64,000 bases of DNA from Psychrobacter immobilis (GCF_904846185.1 NZ_CAJGZQ010000001.1:124001-188000), one strand, 5' to 3'; shown: positions 1 to 9,538, counted from the stretch's first letter. Notes: generated from the sequence alone by a model not told the origin. A program made the numbers and translations.

Positions 1-1549
1 CTTTAACCGCTTGCTGCATGGTGTAGGAGTGAATGATGCTGCCGAATTTGTTTTCAGTCTTATCATCTTTTAGTAATGGCGTACCCGTAAAGGCAATAAA
101 GGCAGCGTTTGGCAGGGCTTGCGCCATACGGATATTGTTCTCACCATTTTGGCTACGGTGACCTTCATCGACCATGACGATGATGTTTGGGCTGTCGTTA
201 TAACATTCGTCATACTTAACTGCTGAGCCAAACTTATTAATAATTGAGAAGATAACCCGCTCATTACCATGACCGATTTGCTGCGCTAAACGGCGACCCG
301 AGGTTGCCATGGCACCCGTTTTGTCGCGATCGGATAATACACCACCTGAGGCAAAGGTTTTACTAAGCTGGGTTTCAAGATCGACACGATCGGTGACGAC
401 AATGACGCGGCACTTCGCGAGCTCTTCTAACCAAATAAGCGCTTTGGAAAAGAATACCATCGTAAAGGACTTACCACTGCCTGTGGTATGCCAAATGACA
501 CCGCCCTCACGACTGCCTTTTTCATCGAAACTGCTAATACGTTCAATCAGAGCTTTGATGCCAAAGACTTGCTGATAACGGGCAACAATTTTGCCAGCCT
601 TTTTATCAAACAAGGTAAACATGCGCGTCATCTCAAGCAAACGCTGTGGCTGTAAAAGACTGATGATTAAGCGGTCTTGATCGGTAACGACCAGATCACC
701 GCTAGCAATCAGTGATTTATATTCATCTGTAATAGAGACAGGACGATGCGCAAACAGATTCTCAATCTGATCATCACTGAGCACTTGGTTTTTTAGACGG
801 GCAAACTCAGGCTCAGAGATCTCTTCTTCGACCCACTTCGCCCAAAATTTCTCAGGCGTACCGCAAGTGGCATATAGACCGTCATTACCATTAACTGCCA
901 GTAATAACTGGCTATAGGCAAACAGGTGCGGGATTTGTTTTTGACCTTGATTACGGATGTGCTGGGAGACGGCTTGCGTGTTGGTTGATTGCCACTCTCT
1001 ACTCGAGTCAGGACGTTTGGCTTCAATCACTGCCAACGGTAGACCATTTACGAAGCAGACGATATCAGGAATGATATTACCTGTCCCTTCAGCATTCTGT
1101 ACTACCAGCTCTTCGGTAAAGTGAAAGCTATTATTATCGATATGATTCCAATCTATCAAACTGATGGTTTGCGAGGTTTTTTTACCGTCGATAAACTCAG
1201 TCACCGTCACGCCATATAGCATGGCGTTATAGAGCTTTTCATTAGCGAGCTGCAACCCTAGATTCATCGCTGGGTTTAGCTCGTGCATGATTTTATCAAT
1301 GGCGCTATCTGATAAATGATGCGGTGTGCCTTCAAACATAAAGGTTTGCTTGGCTAAGAACGCACGCATAATCGGCAATAGCACGACTTGAGCAGTGGCT
1401 TTATTTGCAGTCACTTTTGAGCGCATGGCGTTGCATTGGGTTGGCGGAATAAACTGATAGCCTAGCGTGGTGAGCAAGGTTAAGGCAGGGATTTTTGAGC
1501 TGAATTCTTCGGCGAAGTTGAGGCTTTTATTAAAATTAGGGTTGATCAT
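1..1549 (-). CDS. hsdR: Type I restriction enzyme, R (restriction/translocase) subunit, 3' end outside window
   Basis: The restriction subunit of a type I R-M complex cuts unmethylated DNA after ATP-driven translocation. Translating the minus strand from ATG at 1547-1549 gives at least 516 codons running off the window edge without a stop. Visible motifs in order: a PD-(D/E)XK nuclease core (PDIVCFVNGLPLAVIEAKRP), Walker A HTTGSGKSFTMVFF, motif II VDEGHRSQ, and motif III AFTGTPLL. This is the N-terminal nuclease plus the first RecA-like domain; the second RecA domain and C-terminal helices lie beyond base 1. It is in the same orientation as hsdM and hsdS (13-14 kb), from which it is now separated by a composite transposon and a probable terminator. 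The match to the family is clear; whether the missing 3' part is intact is unknown. Confidence 0.93.
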   Translation of the reverse strand, partial: MINPNFNKSLNFAEEFSSKIPALTLLTTLGYQFIPPTQCNAMRSKVTANKATAQVVLLPIMRAFLAKQTFMFEGTPHHLSDSAIDKIMHELNPAMNLGLQLANEKLYNAMLYGVTVTEFIDGKKTSQTISLIDWNHIDNNSFHFTEELVVQNAEGTGNIIPDIVCFVNGLPLAVIEAKRPDSSREWQSTNTQAVSQHIRNQGQKQIPHLFAYSQLLLAVNGNDGLYATCGTPEKFWAKWVEEEISEPEFARLKNQVLSDDQIENLFAHRPVSITDEYKSLIASGDLVVTDQDRLIISLLQPQRLLEMTRMFTLFDKKAGKIVARYQQVFGIKALIERISSFDEKGSREGGVIWHTTGSGKSFTMVFFSKALIWLEELAKCRVIVVTDRVDLETQLSKTFASGGVLSDRDKTGAMATSGRRLAQQIGHGNERVIFSIINKFGSAVKYDECYNDSPNIIVMVDEGHRSQNGENNIRMAQALPNAAFIAFTGTPLLKDDKTENKFGSIIHSYTMQQAVK

Positions 1550-1642
1550 ATCTGCCCACTTTAGACATAGCGTTTGTTTGGTTGCTTGTTTGGTTTTATC
1601 GATTGTAGCCCAAACACCATAAAAGATGTCATAAAAAAGGCA

Positions 1643-1696
1643 ACAAAAAACCGCCAAGGTTGCGCGTTACCCAAAGGGCACTAAGCGTGGCGGTTA
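1643..1696 (-). terminator. Probable rho-independent terminator between the PIN gene and hsdR
   Basis: On the minus strand, arms AACCGCCA (1688-1695) and TGGCGGTT (1649-1656) pair, an inner GCG...GCCC TTT GGG...CGC can extend the stem, and a run of Ts follows the 3' arm. This lies between the 3' end of the PIN gene and the hsdR start, so hsdR may have its own promoter or be attenuated here. I saw no convincing promoter in the 1550-1640 stretch. Confidence 0.5.
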
Positions 1697-1744
1697 TGTT
1701 GGGTGTAGATTAGTTGATTACTAAAAATGTGTCAATAAACCTCT

Positions 1745-1827
1745 TTATAAATATTTTCGCAAATGGGTAAAGTTGATAGCTTCTATACCATGCCCTGCTG
1801 CAAACCCATATAAATCAAGATCGGCGG
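1745..1827 (-). pseudogene. 3' end of PIN-domain gene cut off by the composite transposon
   Basis: Reading the minus strand from the target duplication gives LDLYGFAAGHGIEAINFTHL, then RKYL and stop (1745-1747). It continues in frame from the last native codon of the 5' fragment near 11025 (LLTAD), so the two pieces make one 160-residue PIN protein. The tail reads like a normal PIN C-terminus (LLTADxDLY). The segment has no start of its own and is presumably not translated. Confidence 0.85.
1820..1827. repeat. Left target-site duplication of the composite transposon
   Basis: ATCGGCGG lies immediately outside the left end of IS copy 1 and is repeated immediately outside the right end of IS copy 2 at 11025-11032. 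Eight bases is the usual duplication size for IS256-family elements. Confidence 0.9.
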
Positions 1828-1858
1828 GAGACCATCCCGCATTCTGTGTAACTGCCCT

Positions 1859-3137
1859 TTAGATTAAATGCCTGGTGATACGGTCGTCGAACATAATCAT
1901 AAAACGATTCAGAGCAGACGTCCAGTTACGGATTGGCATCGACCACCTTGACGATGCCTGCTGGGTTGCTAAGTACACCACTTTGAATGCTGCCTGATCA
2001 GACGGGAACACCTTACGCTTATTCACCGCCGTCCGAATCACACTGTTTAATGATTCTATAGCATTGGTGGTATAGATGGCTTTTCTGATATCTTTCGGAT
2101 ACTCAAAGAACACCGTTAAGCCCTCCCAGTTATTACGCCAAGACTTGATGACATGTGGGTACTCTGTGCCCCAAGTCTCATCAAAGTGCTCAAGATTGGC
2201 CTCTGCTATCTCAAGCGTATCAGCGCCGTAGATGGCCTTTAAATCAGCCGCTATTGCCTTCTTATCTGTCCAAGGTACAAACTTCATCGAATAGCGCACC
2301 ATATGCACGATACACAGCTGAACCTTGGCTTTGGGATAAACGGTATTGATGGCATCAGGGAAGCCCTTTAGACCGTCAACACAAGCAATGAGGATATCTT
2401 GTACCTCGCGGTTTTGTAATTCAGTGAGAACGCCTAGCCAGAACTTAGCGCCTTCATTCTCTGATAGCCACATACCAAGCAGCTCTTTTTTACCATCAAG
2501 AGCAACGCCTAAGGCCAGATAGATAGCTTTGTTGATGATCTGCTTGTCCTGACGAACTTTGACGACAATGCAGTCTAAGTAGACGATAGGATAGACGCTG
2601 CTCAGTGGCCGGTTCTGCCAAGCGGTGATGTCATCCAAGATGTTGTCAGTGACTCTGGAAACCAAGCTGCTTGAGATGTCGACGTCGTAGATGTCCTTGA
2701 TGGTTTCGACAATCTCAGTAGTGGTTTGACCTTTGGCGTATGAGCGAGGATCAGCAAGTGTCTGGGAGACACTTGCCCGAAGCGCAAGACGTAAGGCTAT
2801 GCCTGTAGTGAAATATGATCTTGTCATCAAGACCTGAAATACGGGTTTGGTGCTTACTGACAAGTACAGGCTCAAAGCTACTGTCGCGGTCTCTTGGGGT
2901 GGAGATCTCAAGCTCGCCTGTGTCGCTACGGACTCTCTTTTTAGTGTGCCCATTGCGCTTATTAGGCCTGTCTGCCTTTTCATGCTTGGGGTAGCCGAGA
3001 TGCTCTTCCATTTCTGCTTCTAGGGCAGTGTCGATGAAGGACTGCATGAGCTGCTTTTGAAAGTCTTTGATGTCATCAAAGCTTTTCTTGCTCACTCATC
3101 GCGCGGCCAGTTTCTTGATGTCAGTTTGCTTAGTCAT
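1859..3137 (-). pseudogene. IS256-family transposase, disrupted (early stop plus 67-base insertion)
   Basis: A mutator-type DDE transposase. From ATG at 3135-3137 the frame reads MTKQTDIKKLAAR and then hits TGA; a GTG at 3093-3095 could restart (SKKSFDDIKDFQKQ). The frame breaks again at a 67-base insertion around 2741-2807, after DDKIIFHY. After it, the rest reads normally to 1859 (AKGQTTTEIVE, PIVYLDCIVVKVRQ, ACVDGLKGFPDAI, YTTNAIESLNS), including the family's catalytic-region motifs. Removing 67 bases gives 404 codons including the stop, typical of IS256 transposases. Copy 2 lacks the early TGA but has the same insertion. Confidence 0.85.
2741..2804 (-). other. 64-base structured gap between duplicated TAC codons inside the transposase gene (copy 1)
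   Basis: On the coding strand the gene reads ...AAG ATC ATA TTT CAC TAC, then 64 extra bases, then TAC GCC AAA. Inside are a short hairpin AGGC-ATA-GCCT directly after the first TAC and a perfect 10-base-pair hairpin GCAAGTGTCT-CCC-AGACACTTGC, then an in-frame TGA. The length with one TAC is 67, so it shifts frame by one. Copy 2 has the same segment with a single base different. It could be a small mobile palindromic insert, a recoding (bypass or +1 frameshift) signal, or plain decay. Confidence 0.75.
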
Positions 3138-3245
3138 TGCTTATTCTCCGGTTAGTGGATTATAAGCAGTTACACAAAGTTTGGGAAACTCTCATGGAAA
3201 ATTGCCTTTTGAGTTTGAAGCAATGTACAATGATAAGATTAACCC

Positions 3246-3265
3246 GTTAGGTCAGGTGGCCTAAC
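3246..3265. repeat. Short palindrome upstream of czcI
   Basis: GTTAGG-TCAGGTGG-CCTAAC sits in the 110-base gap between IS copy 1 and czcI. It may be a metal-regulator operator or the end of another lost mobile element; no regulator gene lies in the transposon. A loose promoter-like GATAAG is upstream at about 3233. Nothing here is firm. Confidence 0.25.
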
Positions 3266-3303
3266 TTAAATAAAAAGTCTCCGACAAACCCGGTACGGTT
3301 CAG

Positions 3304-3717
3304 ATGATGCGTTCTACTACATGGATTACAGTCTTGGTTGGATTGTTCATGTTCCAAAGCTTTTGGAATGTGGCGGCGGCCTTTTGTGTCCATGAACAAC
3401 AGCCTCAATCACAGCAGAGTTATCATTTTGGTCATCACCAAAATACCTTGTGTGCCAGCGATAGTCGTCAACACGATCATAATGGACAGTCAGAAAACAT
3501 AAAAACATTCAGTAGCGATTTAGAAATCGGTGAAGATCATCAAGATCATCTACCATCGATGATGCATTTGATTGTACAAAATGAAAAAGTAGATGTGTTT
3601 CATCCAAGCTCTGAAGTTAAAGTGAATCCACAATTTCATTGGAAAAACAGCTATCAGGCTCCTGACCTGTTTCAACAAAGCCCACCTCCCGAATTTTCCC
3701 CGCTCATGGTGGGGTAG
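3304..3717 (+). CDS. czcI: CzcI-like histidine-rich protein of the czc operon
   Basis: A 137-residue protein with a hydrophobic N-terminal segment (about residues 5-27, ending AAA) that reads as a signal peptide. Two cysteines, CVH and CAS, and many histidines (HFGHHQN, QHDHNG, DHQDH) suggest exported metal binding. CzcI proteins occur upstream of czcC in other bacteria and are thought to affect regulation of the operon; that role here is inferred from position and composition. It lies 48 bases upstream of czcC on the same strand. The start is ATG at 3304, with another ATG at 3307 possible. Weak sequence conservation of this family limits certainty. Confidence 0.7.
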   Translation: MMRSTTWITVLVGLFMFQSFWNVAAAFCVHEQQPQSQQSYHFGHHQNTLCASDSRQHDHNGQSENIKTFSSDLEIGEDHQDHLPSMMHLIVQNEKVDVFHPSSEVKVNPQFHWKNSYQAPDLFQQSPPPEFSPLMVG

Positions 3718-3765
3718 CCTAAAACATTCCCACCACTTTTATTATTTAAATAAGTGGGAAAAATC

Positions 3766-5091
3766 ATGTCTTCACAATCAATTATACTCTTGCGTCATAG
3801 CTTGGTTGCTTGTATATGTGCAGCGGCTATGCAATATAGCTATGCTGAAAACGTTACCAGCTTTGAATCCGCTTTAGCAAAAGTACAAAGTTACCAGACT
3901 CAAGACAAGCCGTGGCAACAAGTTCAGCAAATATCTGAATTGAATATTCAGCAAAGTCGGTTATGGCAGAATCCAAGTATAAGTTTAGAACAGTCTGGCT
4001 TTGGCTCAGGTCAAGAACAGGAATTCAATGTTGGCGTTAGTCAACCTCTAGATCTATTTGGTCAGCGTAAGCTGAACCGGGTGATTGCCAATACCTCGAA
4101 TCAACAAATCCAATTGCAACAGCAATTATGGAAGGCACAAAGCCAACTGATTGTTAAATTTGCATGGTCGCAATTTGCACTTGCTGAGGTTGAGCAGTCT
4201 GCTTATTCAGTACAGTTAAAAACAAGTGAAGTCAATCTGGACAGTGCCCAGAAACGCTATCAGGCAGGCAGTATTGCCCTGGTTGATTTTGAGCGTGCCC
4301 AAATTGAAGCGCTAGAAATCCAACGACTTTATCAGCAAGCGATGCTGAATAAACAAGCTGCCGGTCGTCAGCTGTCTAATTTGTGGGGGGGAGAAACATC
4401 TTCACATCTTCAATTGAATAAAACCGCTATCCCTTGGCCAGAGCAAAGTCTCCAAACTGTGCAACGGTATATTGCTGAAGGGTGGCTAGAAAAATTCTAT
4501 GCCTTGAACATTCAGCAATCGGATCATCAAATTGAAAATTTAAGAATTCAGGCACGTCCCAATCCGACTTTAAATGTAGGCATGAAACGTAGCAAAACCC
4601 CTAATGAAAGCAACGATACGACTTTAGCAATCGGCGTGGCTATTCCACTGAATATTTTCAATCGCCAGCAATATGCGATCCCGATGGTCCAGCAACAGCA
4701 AATATTGCTGAACCAACAGCAGCAGCGTGAGCTGAAGCAACAAATACTCGATATTGCCAACAGCATGCATCAGCTCAAAGGTTTACGTAGCCAGTTCGAT
4801 GCCACAACAGCACAAGTTACTTTGGCGACCAAAGTTCAGAGCCGTACTTTACTAGGGTTTCAGGCAGGGAAACTGTCCATTACCGACGTTCAGCAAGCAA
4901 CCACCCAACTGCAGAATCTTCGATTGGGTCAATTACAAACTCTACGTCAAGCTTGGCAAACTGCCCTAGCAGCTGAGGCACTCAGTATTGGCACAAGTTA
5001 TGAAGAAATTAGCCGTTCGGATGCCTATACACAACTGAATAAAAAGGCAGTCGAAGCATCGCAAAATTTAATCAATGGGGGAGCACGATAA
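3766..5091 (+). CDS. czcC: Outer-membrane efflux factor of a CzcCBA heavy-metal pump (TolC family)
   Basis: The outer-membrane channel of a tripartite RND pump expelling divalent cations such as cobalt, zinc or cadmium. It has 441 residues from ATG 3766, preceded by GTGGGA; an upstream in-frame GTG at 3754 is less likely. It has a signal peptide ending near YSYAEN. The body is glutamine-rich with long alpha-helical repeats and two recognisable halves (QSRLWQNPSISLEQSGFGSG and later ARPNPTLNVGMKRS), as in outer-membrane efflux proteins. czcB follows immediately. The substrate is inferred from the czcA partner, not readable from this subunit. Confidence 0.88.
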   Translation: MSSQSIILLRHSLVACICAAAMQYSYAENVTSFESALAKVQSYQTQDKPWQQVQQISELNIQQSRLWQNPSISLEQSGFGSGQEQEFNVGVSQPLDLFGQRKLNRVIANTSNQQIQLQQQLWKAQSQLIVKFAWSQFALAEVEQSAYSVQLKTSEVNLDSAQKRYQAGSIALVDFERAQIEALEIQRLYQQAMLNKQAAGRQLSNLWGGETSSHLQLNKTAIPWPEQSLQTVQRYIAEGWLEKFYALNIQQSDHQIENLRIQARPNPTLNVGMKRSKTPNESNDTTLAIGVAIPLNIFNRQQYAIPMVQQQQILLNQQQQRELKQQILDIANSMHQLKGLRSQFDATTAQVTLATKVQSRTLLGFQAGKLSITDVQQATTQLQNLRLGQLQTLRQAWQTALAAEALSIGTSYEEISRSDAYTQLNKKAVEASQNLINGGAR

Positions 5092-5092
5092 A

Positions 5093-6322
5093 ATGAACGC
5101 CAAGCAAAACGGAAAAATATCCCAGTCTCTCATGATTGTAGTTTTGATTCTGATTACGGTCTTGGTCAGTCTGGCTATTTGGTTAAGTTCAAAAAAAACT
5201 GAATCTGAGGGGCAGGGTTATGATGAGGGAAATGCCGAATATTCTGATGAAGATAGTTCTGAAGAAGGACATGCTGAAGAAGGCGAAATACAACTGACCA
5301 GCCAACAAATGGTTGAACAAGGTTTAAAAGTTGCTGTTGCATCCACAGGATTGGTTGAAAAGCTGACAACCCTGCCAGGTAAATTGGTGGTGAATACCGA
5401 TCAACAAGCGCATATATCGCCTAATTTTAGTGGTTATGTCGAGCAGATCAATGTGGCTTTAGGACAGAGCGTGCAAAAAGGACAAACGCTGGCTGTACTA
5501 ACCGTGCCTGAACTGATCGACCAACAGGCAAATCTGCGTATGGCACAGGTGAATCTGGATTTGGCCCGTAAAGATTACCAGCGCGAACAGCAACTCTGGT
5601 CACAGGGGGTTTCTGCCAAACAGGATTACCAGCGTGCCGAAAATGCCTACCGTCAAGCGCAGATTACTGTCCAGTCCTCACAAGCACGTTTAAATGCATT
5701 AGGTGCAAGTGGCAATAACAATGGGCGTTTTCTGATTAAAGCACCGATCTCTGGGGTGATCAGTCAAAAAGATATTGTGGTCGGTGAAAATGTGCAACTG
5801 GCTAATCAGCTCTTTGTCATTGAACAGCTGAAAGACCTTTGGTTGGAATTTAATCTACCAAATACCTCAAATATTCACCTTCAAGCAGGGCAAATTTTAA
5901 ACTTTAAAACCAATGGTTCTGATCAAAATTACCAAGCAAAAGTACAAACGCTGAATTCACAGGCAGATTTACAAACTGGACGTTTACAAGTGCGTGCCAA
6001 AGTCACCACACAAGCGGATGTACTGCGTCCAAATGTTTTGGTAAATGTTTTTGTGACTGATGCACAAGCAAAAACAGCGTTAAGAGTCCAGAAAAAAGCC
6101 TTACAGCAGGTTGAAGGAAAACCTGTGGTATTTGTGATTGAGTCTGAAGAAAAGGGACTGGTTCATCTTAAAGCACAGCCAATAGAAGTGGGCGTGAGCA
6201 GTCAGGATGGGCAATGGCTAGAAGTCATTTCTGGATTAACTGAAGGGCAGAAATACATTGCGGATGGCAGTTTTCTATTAAAGTCTGAATTAGAAAAAGA
6301 CGAGGCAGGCCATGGACATTAA
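5093..6322 (+). CDS. czcB: Periplasmic adaptor (membrane fusion protein) of the CzcCBA pump
   Basis: HlyD/RND-type adaptor joining CzcA to CzcC. It has 409 residues from ATG 5093, which has GGGGGAG just upstream inside the end of czcC; an earlier in-frame ATG at 5075 lacks a site. An N-terminal membrane anchor (about residues 11-30, LMIVVLILITVLVSLAIWL) is followed by an acidic stretch with histidines. Then come the barrel-sandwich lipoyl half (ISPNFSGYVEQINVALGQSV), a coiled-coil hairpin (QANLRMAQVNLDLARKDYQR) and the second lipoyl half (FLIKAPISGVISQKDIVVGE). The C-terminal end overlaps czcA by 11 bases, consistent with translational coupling. Confidence 0.9.
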   Translation: MNAKQNGKISQSLMIVVLILITVLVSLAIWLSSKKTESEGQGYDEGNAEYSDEDSSEEGHAEEGEIQLTSQQMVEQGLKVAVASTGLVEKLTTLPGKLVVNTDQQAHISPNFSGYVEQINVALGQSVQKGQTLAVLTVPELIDQQANLRMAQVNLDLARKDYQREQQLWSQGVSAKQDYQRAENAYRQAQITVQSSQARLNALGASGNNNGRFLIKAPISGVISQKDIVVGENVQLANQLFVIEQLKDLWLEFNLPNTSNIHLQAGQILNFKTNGSDQNYQAKVQTLNSQADLQTGRLQVRAKVTTQADVLRPNVLVNVFVTDAQAKTALRVQKKALQQVEGKPVVFVIESEEKGLVHLKAQPIEVGVSSQDGQWLEVISGLTEGQKYIADGSFLLKSELEKDEAGHGH

Positions 6323-9300
6323 TTCTGATCTGCCAAAACCAGAAGGTTTATTCGAACGAATCATTCAGTTTTCCATACAAAATGCGATTTGGGTGTTGCT
6401 CTTTGCCTGTACCTGGATTGCGGTCGGGGTGTATAGCTATCAGAAACTCCCGATTGATGCTGTACCCGATATTACCAATACCCAAGTCCAGATTAATACT
6501 CAAGCCAAGGGTTTTACTGCGCTTGAAGTCGAACAGCTGATTACCTATCCCATTGAAAATGCCATGGCTGGCATTCCGGATCTGGAGCTTACCCGTTCCA
6601 TATCCCGTTATGGACTCTCTCAAGTCACCATTGTCTTTAAAGATGGGACTGATATTTATTGGGCCCGTCAGCAGATTAACCAACGGACACAGGAGGCGCA
6701 ATCTGAGTTGCCTGCACAAATCGCACCGACGATGTCCCCCGTTTCTACGGGTCTCGGTGAGATTTATCAATGGGTACTGAAGGCAGATCCGAATGCGAAA
6801 AAGCCGGATGGAACTGCATACACGCCGATGGATTTGCGTGAGATTCAGGACTGGATTGTGCGTCCTCAACTGCAACGTGTTAAGGGAGTTGCAGAGGTCA
6901 ACAGTATTGGTGGTTTTGAAAAAACCTATGTGGTCTCTCCCGATTTAAACCGGATGCAGCAACTGAATATCTCATTAGAACAACTGCAACAGGCTTTAGC
7001 GCAAAATAATGAGAACCGAGGTGCAGGTTATATTGAAGACAATGGTCAGCAACTGACGGTACGTGTACCGGGTGCATTCAATGGGCTTTCTGATATTGAG
7101 AACACCATGCTGGGTAGCCCAAATGGCAGCCCAATTCGGGTTGGTGATATTGCGCAAGTCTCTATTGGGCATGATTTAAGAACCGGTGGGGCAACCTATA
7201 ACGGCAAAGAAACCGTTTTAGGGGTTGTCATGATGGCGATGGGTGGAAATAGCCAGACTGTTTCTAAAGCTGTGGATGCCAAGCTTCAAGATATTCAGAA
7301 TAGTTTGCCTAAAGGGGTAGTGATTGAAACGGTGTACGACCGTACTACCTTGGTTGAGAAGGCGATTAAAACCGTTCAGAAAAACTTGGTAGAGGGAGCA
7401 ATCCTGGTCATCATCATTCTGTTCCTGTTTTTAGGGAATATCCGTGCTGCCTTGATTACTGCCTGTGTCATTCCACTCTCTATGCTGTTTACCTTAACCG
7501 GGATGGCACAGCAAAATATCAGTGCCAATCTGATGAGTTTAGGTGCACTCGATTTCGGCATCATTGTCGATGGTGCTGTGGTGATTGTCGAAAACTGTAT
7601 CCGGCGTTTAGCCCATACACAGCAACTGTTAAAACGACCTCTCACACAAAGTGAACGCTTTAAGGAAGTTTTTCTGGCTGCCCGCCAAGCACGTCGTCCT
7701 CTTATTTTTGGTCAGCTTATTATTTTGGTGGTGTATTTGCCGATTTTTGCTTTAAGTGGTGTGGAAGCAAAAATGTTCCATCCGATGGCATTGGCAGTGG
7801 TACTCGCCCTTGTTGCAGCCATTATTTTATCGATCACCTTTGTGCCTGCTGCTGTGGCATTGTGGGTCAAAGGCGATATTCAAGAAAAAGAAAGTCGTTG
7901 GATGTTATGGCTAAAAGCTAAATATCAGCAAACTCTTGATATTTCGTATCAATACAAAGCAGTTGTGCTGACTTTTGCACTGTGTTTATTAGTGATTACG
8001 GGATTTATCAGTACCAAACTCGGCAGTGAATTTGCACCACAGCTCAGTGAAGGAGACTTTGCGATACAACAGTTACGTTCACCAAGTACAGGCTTAGAAG
8101 AGTCTTTACGTATTCAGGAGAATACTGAAAAACTTCTTTTAAAGAGTTTCCCTGAAATTAAGGCAGTATTTGCCAGAACGGGTACAGCCGAGGTTGCAAC
8201 AGATGTCATGCCACCCAATATTTCAGATGGCTATATCATGTTAAAGCCTCGTTCAGAATGGCCAAATCCTAAAGAAAGTTTAGATGAATTACGTGGCCGT
8301 ATGGTGACGTATTTAGCCACGATTCCAGGCAATAATAGTGAATTTTCACAACCGATTGAACTCCGATTTAATGAATTGATCTCAGGTGTGCGTAGTGATG
8401 TTGGTGTGAAAATCTTCGGTGATGATATGAATGTCCTCAATACTGAGGCGACTAAAATCTCCAAAATCATTCAGCAAATATCGGGTAGCAGTGCCGTGAA
8501 AGTTGAGCAGACCTCAGGTTTGCCATTACTGAATGTCGAGGTAAATAAAACTTTGGCTGCACAATATGGTTTGAGTGTGCGTTCAATTCAAGACCTTGTG
8601 GCAACCAATATTGGTGGACAAAGCGTGGGAGAGATTTTAGAAGGCGATCGTCGTTTTGATTTTGTTATCCGTCTTGGAGAGCAAGACCGTAGTGTCGCAT
8701 CTGTTTCCCAGTTACCTATTCAGCTTCCAAATGGTGGCAGTATTTTATTGTCGGATGTCGCGCAAGTCTCGACCATTGAAGGAATCAACCAAGTCAGTCG
8801 AGAAAATGGTAAACGCCGAGTTGTGGTTACAACGAATGTTGAAGGGCGTGATTTAGGGTCTTTTGTTTCTGATGTACAGACACAGCTCAAAGCATACACT
8901 TTGCCAAGTGGTTATTGGATAGAATATGGCGGTCAGTTTGAAAATTTGGCTTCAGCCAAAGCACGGATGCAAATCGTGATTCCACTGGCTTTAATCACTA
9001 TCTTTATTTTACTGATGGCGGTCTTTCACAATGTCAAAGAAAGTCTATTGGTCTTTACCGGGATACCCTTTGCCTTGACCGGTGGTGTGCTGTTCCTTTG
9101 GCTAAGGGATATTCCATTATCGATGTCAGCTGGAATTGGCTTTATTGCCTTATCTGGTGTTGCAGTCCTCAATGGACTGGTAATGCTGACCTTTATTAAG
9201 GAATTAAGGGACAAATATCCAGTGCATAAAGCCGTGTGGCAAGGGGCTATTTTGCGCTTAAGACCAGTGTTGATGACAGCTTGTGTGGCTTCACTGGGTT

Positions 9301-9452
9301 TTGTACCAATGGCGCTGTCAACCGGAACAGGGGCTGAGGTTCAACGGCCACTGGCAACCGTAGTGATTGGCGGGATTATCTCTTCAACATTACTAACTTT
9401 GGTGCTGTTACCCGTGCTTTATCGTTGGATAAATGAAAAAAAAGTTTCTTAA
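6312..9452 (+). CDS. czcA: CzcA-type heavy-metal RND efflux pump
   Basis: A proton-driven inner-membrane transporter that moves divalent cations to CzcC. The 1046 residues match the usual HME-RND length. The N-terminus has the family PIDAVPDITNTQVQINT. Transmembrane segment 4 carries the proton-relay motif LDFGIIVDGAVVIVE with the two aspartates and the glutamate of CzcA pumps. A second membrane half begins after about residue 860 (IVIPLALITIFILLMAVF) and ends with LLPVLYRW. Zinc/cobalt/cadmium specificity is suggested by the D-F-G-x-x-V-D pattern and by the operon. It is the main cargo of the composite transposon and appears intact. Confidence 0.93.
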   Translation: MDINSDLPKPEGLFERIIQFSIQNAIWVLLFACTWIAVGVYSYQKLPIDAVPDITNTQVQINTQAKGFTALEVEQLITYPIENAMAGIPDLELTRSISRYGLSQVTIVFKDGTDIYWARQQINQRTQEAQSELPAQIAPTMSPVSTGLGEIYQWVLKADPNAKKPDGTAYTPMDLREIQDWIVRPQLQRVKGVAEVNSIGGFEKTYVVSPDLNRMQQLNISLEQLQQALAQNNENRGAGYIEDNGQQLTVRVPGAFNGLSDIENTMLGSPNGSPIRVGDIAQVSIGHDLRTGGATYNGKETVLGVVMMAMGGNSQTVSKAVDAKLQDIQNSLPKGVVIETVYDRTTLVEKAIKTVQKNLVEGAILVIIILFLFLGNIRAALITACVIPLSMLFTLTGMAQQNISANLMSLGALDFGIIVDGAVVIVENCIRRLAHTQQLLKRPLTQSERFKEVFLAARQARRPLIFGQLIILVVYLPIFALSGVEAKMFHPMALAVVLALVAAIILSITFVPAAVALWVKGDIQEKESRWMLWLKAKYQQTLDISYQYKAVVLTFALCLLVITGFISTKLGSEFAPQLSEGDFAIQQLRSPSTGLEESLRIQENTEKLLLKSFPEIKAVFARTGTAEVATDVMPPNISDGYIMLKPRSEWPNPKESLDELRGRMVTYLATIPGNNSEFSQPIELRFNELISGVRSDVGVKIFGDDMNVLNTEATKISKIIQQISGSSAVKVEQTSGLPLLNVEVNKTLAAQYGLSVRSIQDLVATNIGGQSVGEILEGDRRFDFVIRLGEQDRSVASVSQLPIQLPNGGSILLSDVAQVSTIEGINQVSRENGKRRVVVTTNVEGRDLGSFVSDVQTQLKAYTLPSGYWIEYGGQFENLASAKARMQIVIPLALITIFILLMAVFHNVKESLLVFTGIPFALTGGVLFLWLRDIPLSMSAGIGFIALSGVAVLNGLVMLTFIKELRDKYPVHKAVWQGAILRLRPVLMTACVASLGFVPMALSTGTGAEVQRPLATVVIGGIISSTLLTLVLLPVLYRWINEKKVS

Positions 9453-9474
9453 TCCAATAGATTAGTCGATTTAC

Positions 9475-9509
9475 AGCAGAGATATTGGCTGTTATCCAAT
9501 ATCTCTGCT
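9475..9509 (+). other. Perfect 14-base-pair hairpin between czcA and czcD
   Basis: AGCAGAGATATTGG, a 7-base loop, and CCAATATCTCTGCT form a perfect stem 22 bases after the czcA stop. No T-run follows, so it may work as a 3' mRNA stabiliser or a partial attenuator setting czcD level, rather than a simple terminator. Confidence 0.6.
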
Positions 9510-9538
9510 CATCATAAATAGAATAAGGAAAATATTTT

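Larger units (their letters stand above)
1828..3193 (-). mobile_element. IS256-family insertion sequence, copy 1
   Basis: The element is 1366 bases. Its ends share an imperfect inverted repeat with the core TCTGTGTAACTGC inside the left end and TTTGTGTAACTGC inside the right end, each preceded by TCCC. The boundary is fixed by the 8-base duplication on the left and by alignment with copy 2: the end-to-gene distances are the same (31 bases after the stop, 56 before the start). It is roughly 10 percent diverged from copy 2 by eye. Confidence 0.85.

Noticed and set aside
2738-2807. The transposase insert as an ATC-to-ATC skip using the GATC repeats at its edges
   Set aside because: Pairing the GATC repeats gives a 68-base skip that leaves the downstream frame wrong; only a length of 1 modulo 3, as with TAC-to-TAC, restores it.
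6348-6875. A 175-codon minus-strand frame inside czcA
   Set aside because: It is antisense to a clearly conserved pump gene and its arginine/isoleucine-rich translation resembles no protein.
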